DNA from: Bacteroidota bacterium
GTDB lineage: Bacteria; Bacteroidota; Bacteroidia; UBA8524
Length of the DNA stretch: 64,000 nt
Assembly: GCA_008933805.1 (NCBI GenBank)
Contig: WBUH01000019.1
Coordinates: 30,629 to 94,628 of the forward strand
Direction: 5' to 3'
Program-made: the position numbers and the translations under genes
Shown: one piece after another, positions 63,201 to 64,000 of the stretch
Layout: every line of letters begins with the position of its first letter
Numbering within the stretch: the stretch's first letter is position 1
The notes under the pieces: model-generated
What the model saw: the letters and a program-made list of their open reading frames with translations, nothing else
The model's database searches: none
What the model was told of the DNA's origin: nothing

Positions 63201-64000
63201 ACCGTTTTGCTTCAAGGTAAAAGTGTTGTATTTCATAAGGGGTAACGTTTTCAAAATCGCTTTCGGGCAATCTTCTCATCCACGCCGAAAACGCCGTTTG
63301 CAGGCTCACCCCTTCACTGGCCGCTTCGGTGGGCAATTCAATATCTACTAAGGCTTCGTCAAGGGCATGGACTTTAAAACTGTCCGTGTCGGTAGCAAAC
63401 CCCGAAATAGCAAGGATAACGGGTCGGTCGCTGCTGTCGGGGGCACGGACACTGATTTGTTTAGGTTTTACCTCCTCTAAGGCTTTTACGTGCAGTTCAT
63501 ACGCCTCTTTGCCGTAATTTTTTACAATGGCCTTGCTGTCTTTTTCCAAGTCGAGCAAACGGTCGTATATGTTGGCATAGGTGTAAATGGGATAGGGCAA
63601 CAATGCCCCGTTTAGGTAAAACAATGCCCCTTTTTCCACCAGTTCTTTCAACTTTTGTGGGGAGGGTTTTCCTGTGTCGTACTTATCCCACCCCGTCATT
63701 TTTTCGCCTTTGTTTTTTTGGTAATACACCCACGCCTGTTTTTCCTCAAGGGTGATGCCTGCGTTGTACAGTGCGTCCACCTCTTCAAAGGACAATACCT
63801 GTGGTTTTGTCCCCTTTTTTGGGGATATCCTTCCCAACCCCGAAAGCCCTGAAAGGCTGCCCGAAGGGATGGACTTTAACAACGTGTAGGTAGCGGTATC
63901 CAACGGAGGCAGGTGTTGCCCCTGTAACGAGCCTAAGCCCCTGCTTTTTAAGTTCTTTTCAAATTCTTCGGCCAGTTTTAGGGCTTGTTCCCTTCGTAAT
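60295..64000 (-). CDS. SF2 (SNF2-like) helicase, partial; 5' end beyond the window
   Basis: The frame stays open to the right edge (LRREQALKLAEEFEKNLKSR reads into the TTG at 63903), so at least 1234 residues of a longer protein are visible. Helicase motifs: Walker A in AYDVGVGKTMTA, PLIVVPNPTYNKWVKELF, the DEAH box FVCVDEAHNYKN, MMLTATPFTNNP, and the C-terminal lobe with VIGTASIREGIDLQ and QLEGRIWRQGN. These match Snf2-like helicases found on phages, conjugative elements and next to DNA methylase domains. The C-terminal 250 residues are coiled and charged. It starts the right-hand block with the Lys-rich and ATPase genes. GC content looks higher than in the core region. Confidence 0.85.
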   Translation of the reverse strand, partial: LRREQALKLAEEFEKNLKSRGLGSLQGQHLPPLDTATYTLLKSIPSGSLSGLSGLGRISPKKGTKPQVLSFEEVDALYNAGITLEEKQAWVYYQKNKGEKMTGWDKYDTGKPSPQKLKELVEKGALFYLNGALLPYPIYTYANIYDRLLDLEKDSKAIVKNYGKEAYELHVKALEEVKPKQISVRAPDSSDRPVILAISGFATDTDSFKVHALDEALVDIELPTEAASEGVSLQTAFSAWMRRLPESDFENVTPYEIQHFYLEAKRFTKENTEEARELIEQYAPKEGEALFSRFLYEALSDEDKVKLDFTWNRQYNGQSSVQYQRIPVGFTCSALFKTAPLSITPIQREGIAFMTAVGSGIIAYDVGVGKTMTAIINIANALYSGKCKRPLIVVPNPTYNKWVKELFGYTDTATGQFIAGVLSGTGYTVNAWYNLNAQSVNPAVLKKKVAENSITVLTYEGFMRLGFSQKLMDGLFDELSHILMQSDEGKKTKRDTAKLTLSLEELVGGSNKQTVVNVDDLGFDFVCVDEAHNYKNVFAYVPPDEKGSKRFKIDGGLSARAQKMFFINNYIQRTYGANVMMLTATPFTNNPLEIYSMLAMVGYDNMKKYGVTNLYDFMETFIHQSFEFTMTYQGDIEKKHVVKSFNNRLVLQRLIYNHISYKTGEEAGVKRPCKINLPRTTKTDPKTGLAVKLPPDEQLVTYLQMTEEQYINQANINAYPDNFTRFEKIKAIMRCLGWSLDNALSPFLYTKTYPATPQDFIDSSPKIKYTVECIRSVKEWHEKRGEPVSGQVIYLNRGKDYFQYIVDYLIDNVGFKRSVTYKKATLCEVEVLTSEVSQTRRELIKDAFLEGIVKVVIGTASIREGIDLQRKGTVLYNCYPDWNPTDAKQLEGRIWRQGNEYGYVRVVMPLVQDSMDVFVFQKLEEKTHRINDIWYRSDRGNVLDVDSLDTEEVKFALYTNIDELVKIVRERELTDVHKKIQVIKSQIQTVDNIETDRAGLIQFRAECQKYPDMWLNALTDLVRNPSDYTYSFQTTREGMLKVAEKATELIKEIQTYKTSLPQEDKALIALQRKIAASVFTLRRITDRGYTEFARYKAYTGAIAKAQRTVFEAKGYSMDTDFEAVKNQLVTEQNQAEEVYAGILSKENTERITQEILLKKEKLKISGRVATHAAEDFKSLNHLLAYSFNQVDNGSCIIPSPGTEPKADPDRERRKRRALAEAAALELEFIFLKLA

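Noticed and set aside
1..64000. tRNA, rRNA, tmRNA and CRISPR arrays
   Set aside because: I looked for cloverleaf arms, CCA ends and regularly spaced repeats on both strands and found none that I could support by eye.

Overview
The window looks like a chromosomal segment of a member of the Bacteroidota. Three lines support this. Several large secreted proteins end in type IX secretion (T9SS) sorting domains. The -7 promoter elements visible before several genes have the Bacteroidota form TAnnTTTG with little Shine-Dalgarno signal. The gene set is typical of the phylum: LytTR regulator with a LytS-like kinase, an S46 dipeptidyl-peptidase, split transketolase, DUF4159 and DUF4846 proteins. No rRNA, tRNA or CRISPR array was seen. 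The genus cannot be told from this sequence.

Layout. 0-9 kb: an SH3-domain membrane protein, then a duplicated promoter/leader element (copy 1) driving two large T9SS proteins, the second a pappalysin-like metalloprotease. 9-10.5 kb: a lipoprotein, a truncated GIY-YIG gene remnant and a small gene behind dnaK. 10.5-53 kb: an ordinary core region with dnaK, a COG2509 flavoprotein, transketolase halves around a vWA protein, an ECF sigma factor with a probable anti-sigma factor, lysS, a Prc-type protease, rsmE, recA, a LytS/LytTR pair, an NqrM-like protein and ApbE, the rpsF-rpsR-rplI operon, dnaX with a frameshift, an MFS transporter and an S46 peptidase, with many secreted proteins of unknown role. 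53-58.6 kb: a second cassette in the opposite orientation, with a full GIY-YIG gene, a T9SS protein, a lipoprotein and a tail-fibre-like secreted protein, headed by leader copy 2. 58.9-64 kb: a convergent minus-strand block of an SF2 helicase (running off the window), a Lys-rich protein and a RecA-like ATPase. It looks phage- or element-derived.

The most unusual feature is the pair of about 310-330 bp promoter-plus-leader elements at 1373-1705 (+) and 58242-58554 (-). Both keep a Bacteroidota promoter and a nested RNA fold in which at least three helices differ between copies by compensatory changes. A further downstream strand changes in step with the central hairpin and lies in a terminator-like hairpin, so the element looks like an attenuator or switch. 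Each leader heads a set of secreted-protein genes, and GIY-YIG coding sequence lies near the far end of each set (intact in one, a fragment in the other). This suggests a repeated leader-cargo-GIY-YIG cassette that I cannot match to a named system.

Two recoding sites are also visible. dnaX has an A10 run with the tau domain in the -1 frame. In the right-hand block, the Lys-rich gene ends with an A AAA AAG slippery heptamer, a stop codon, a 5-nt spacer and a GC-rich stem, with the RecA-like ATPase in the -1 frame.
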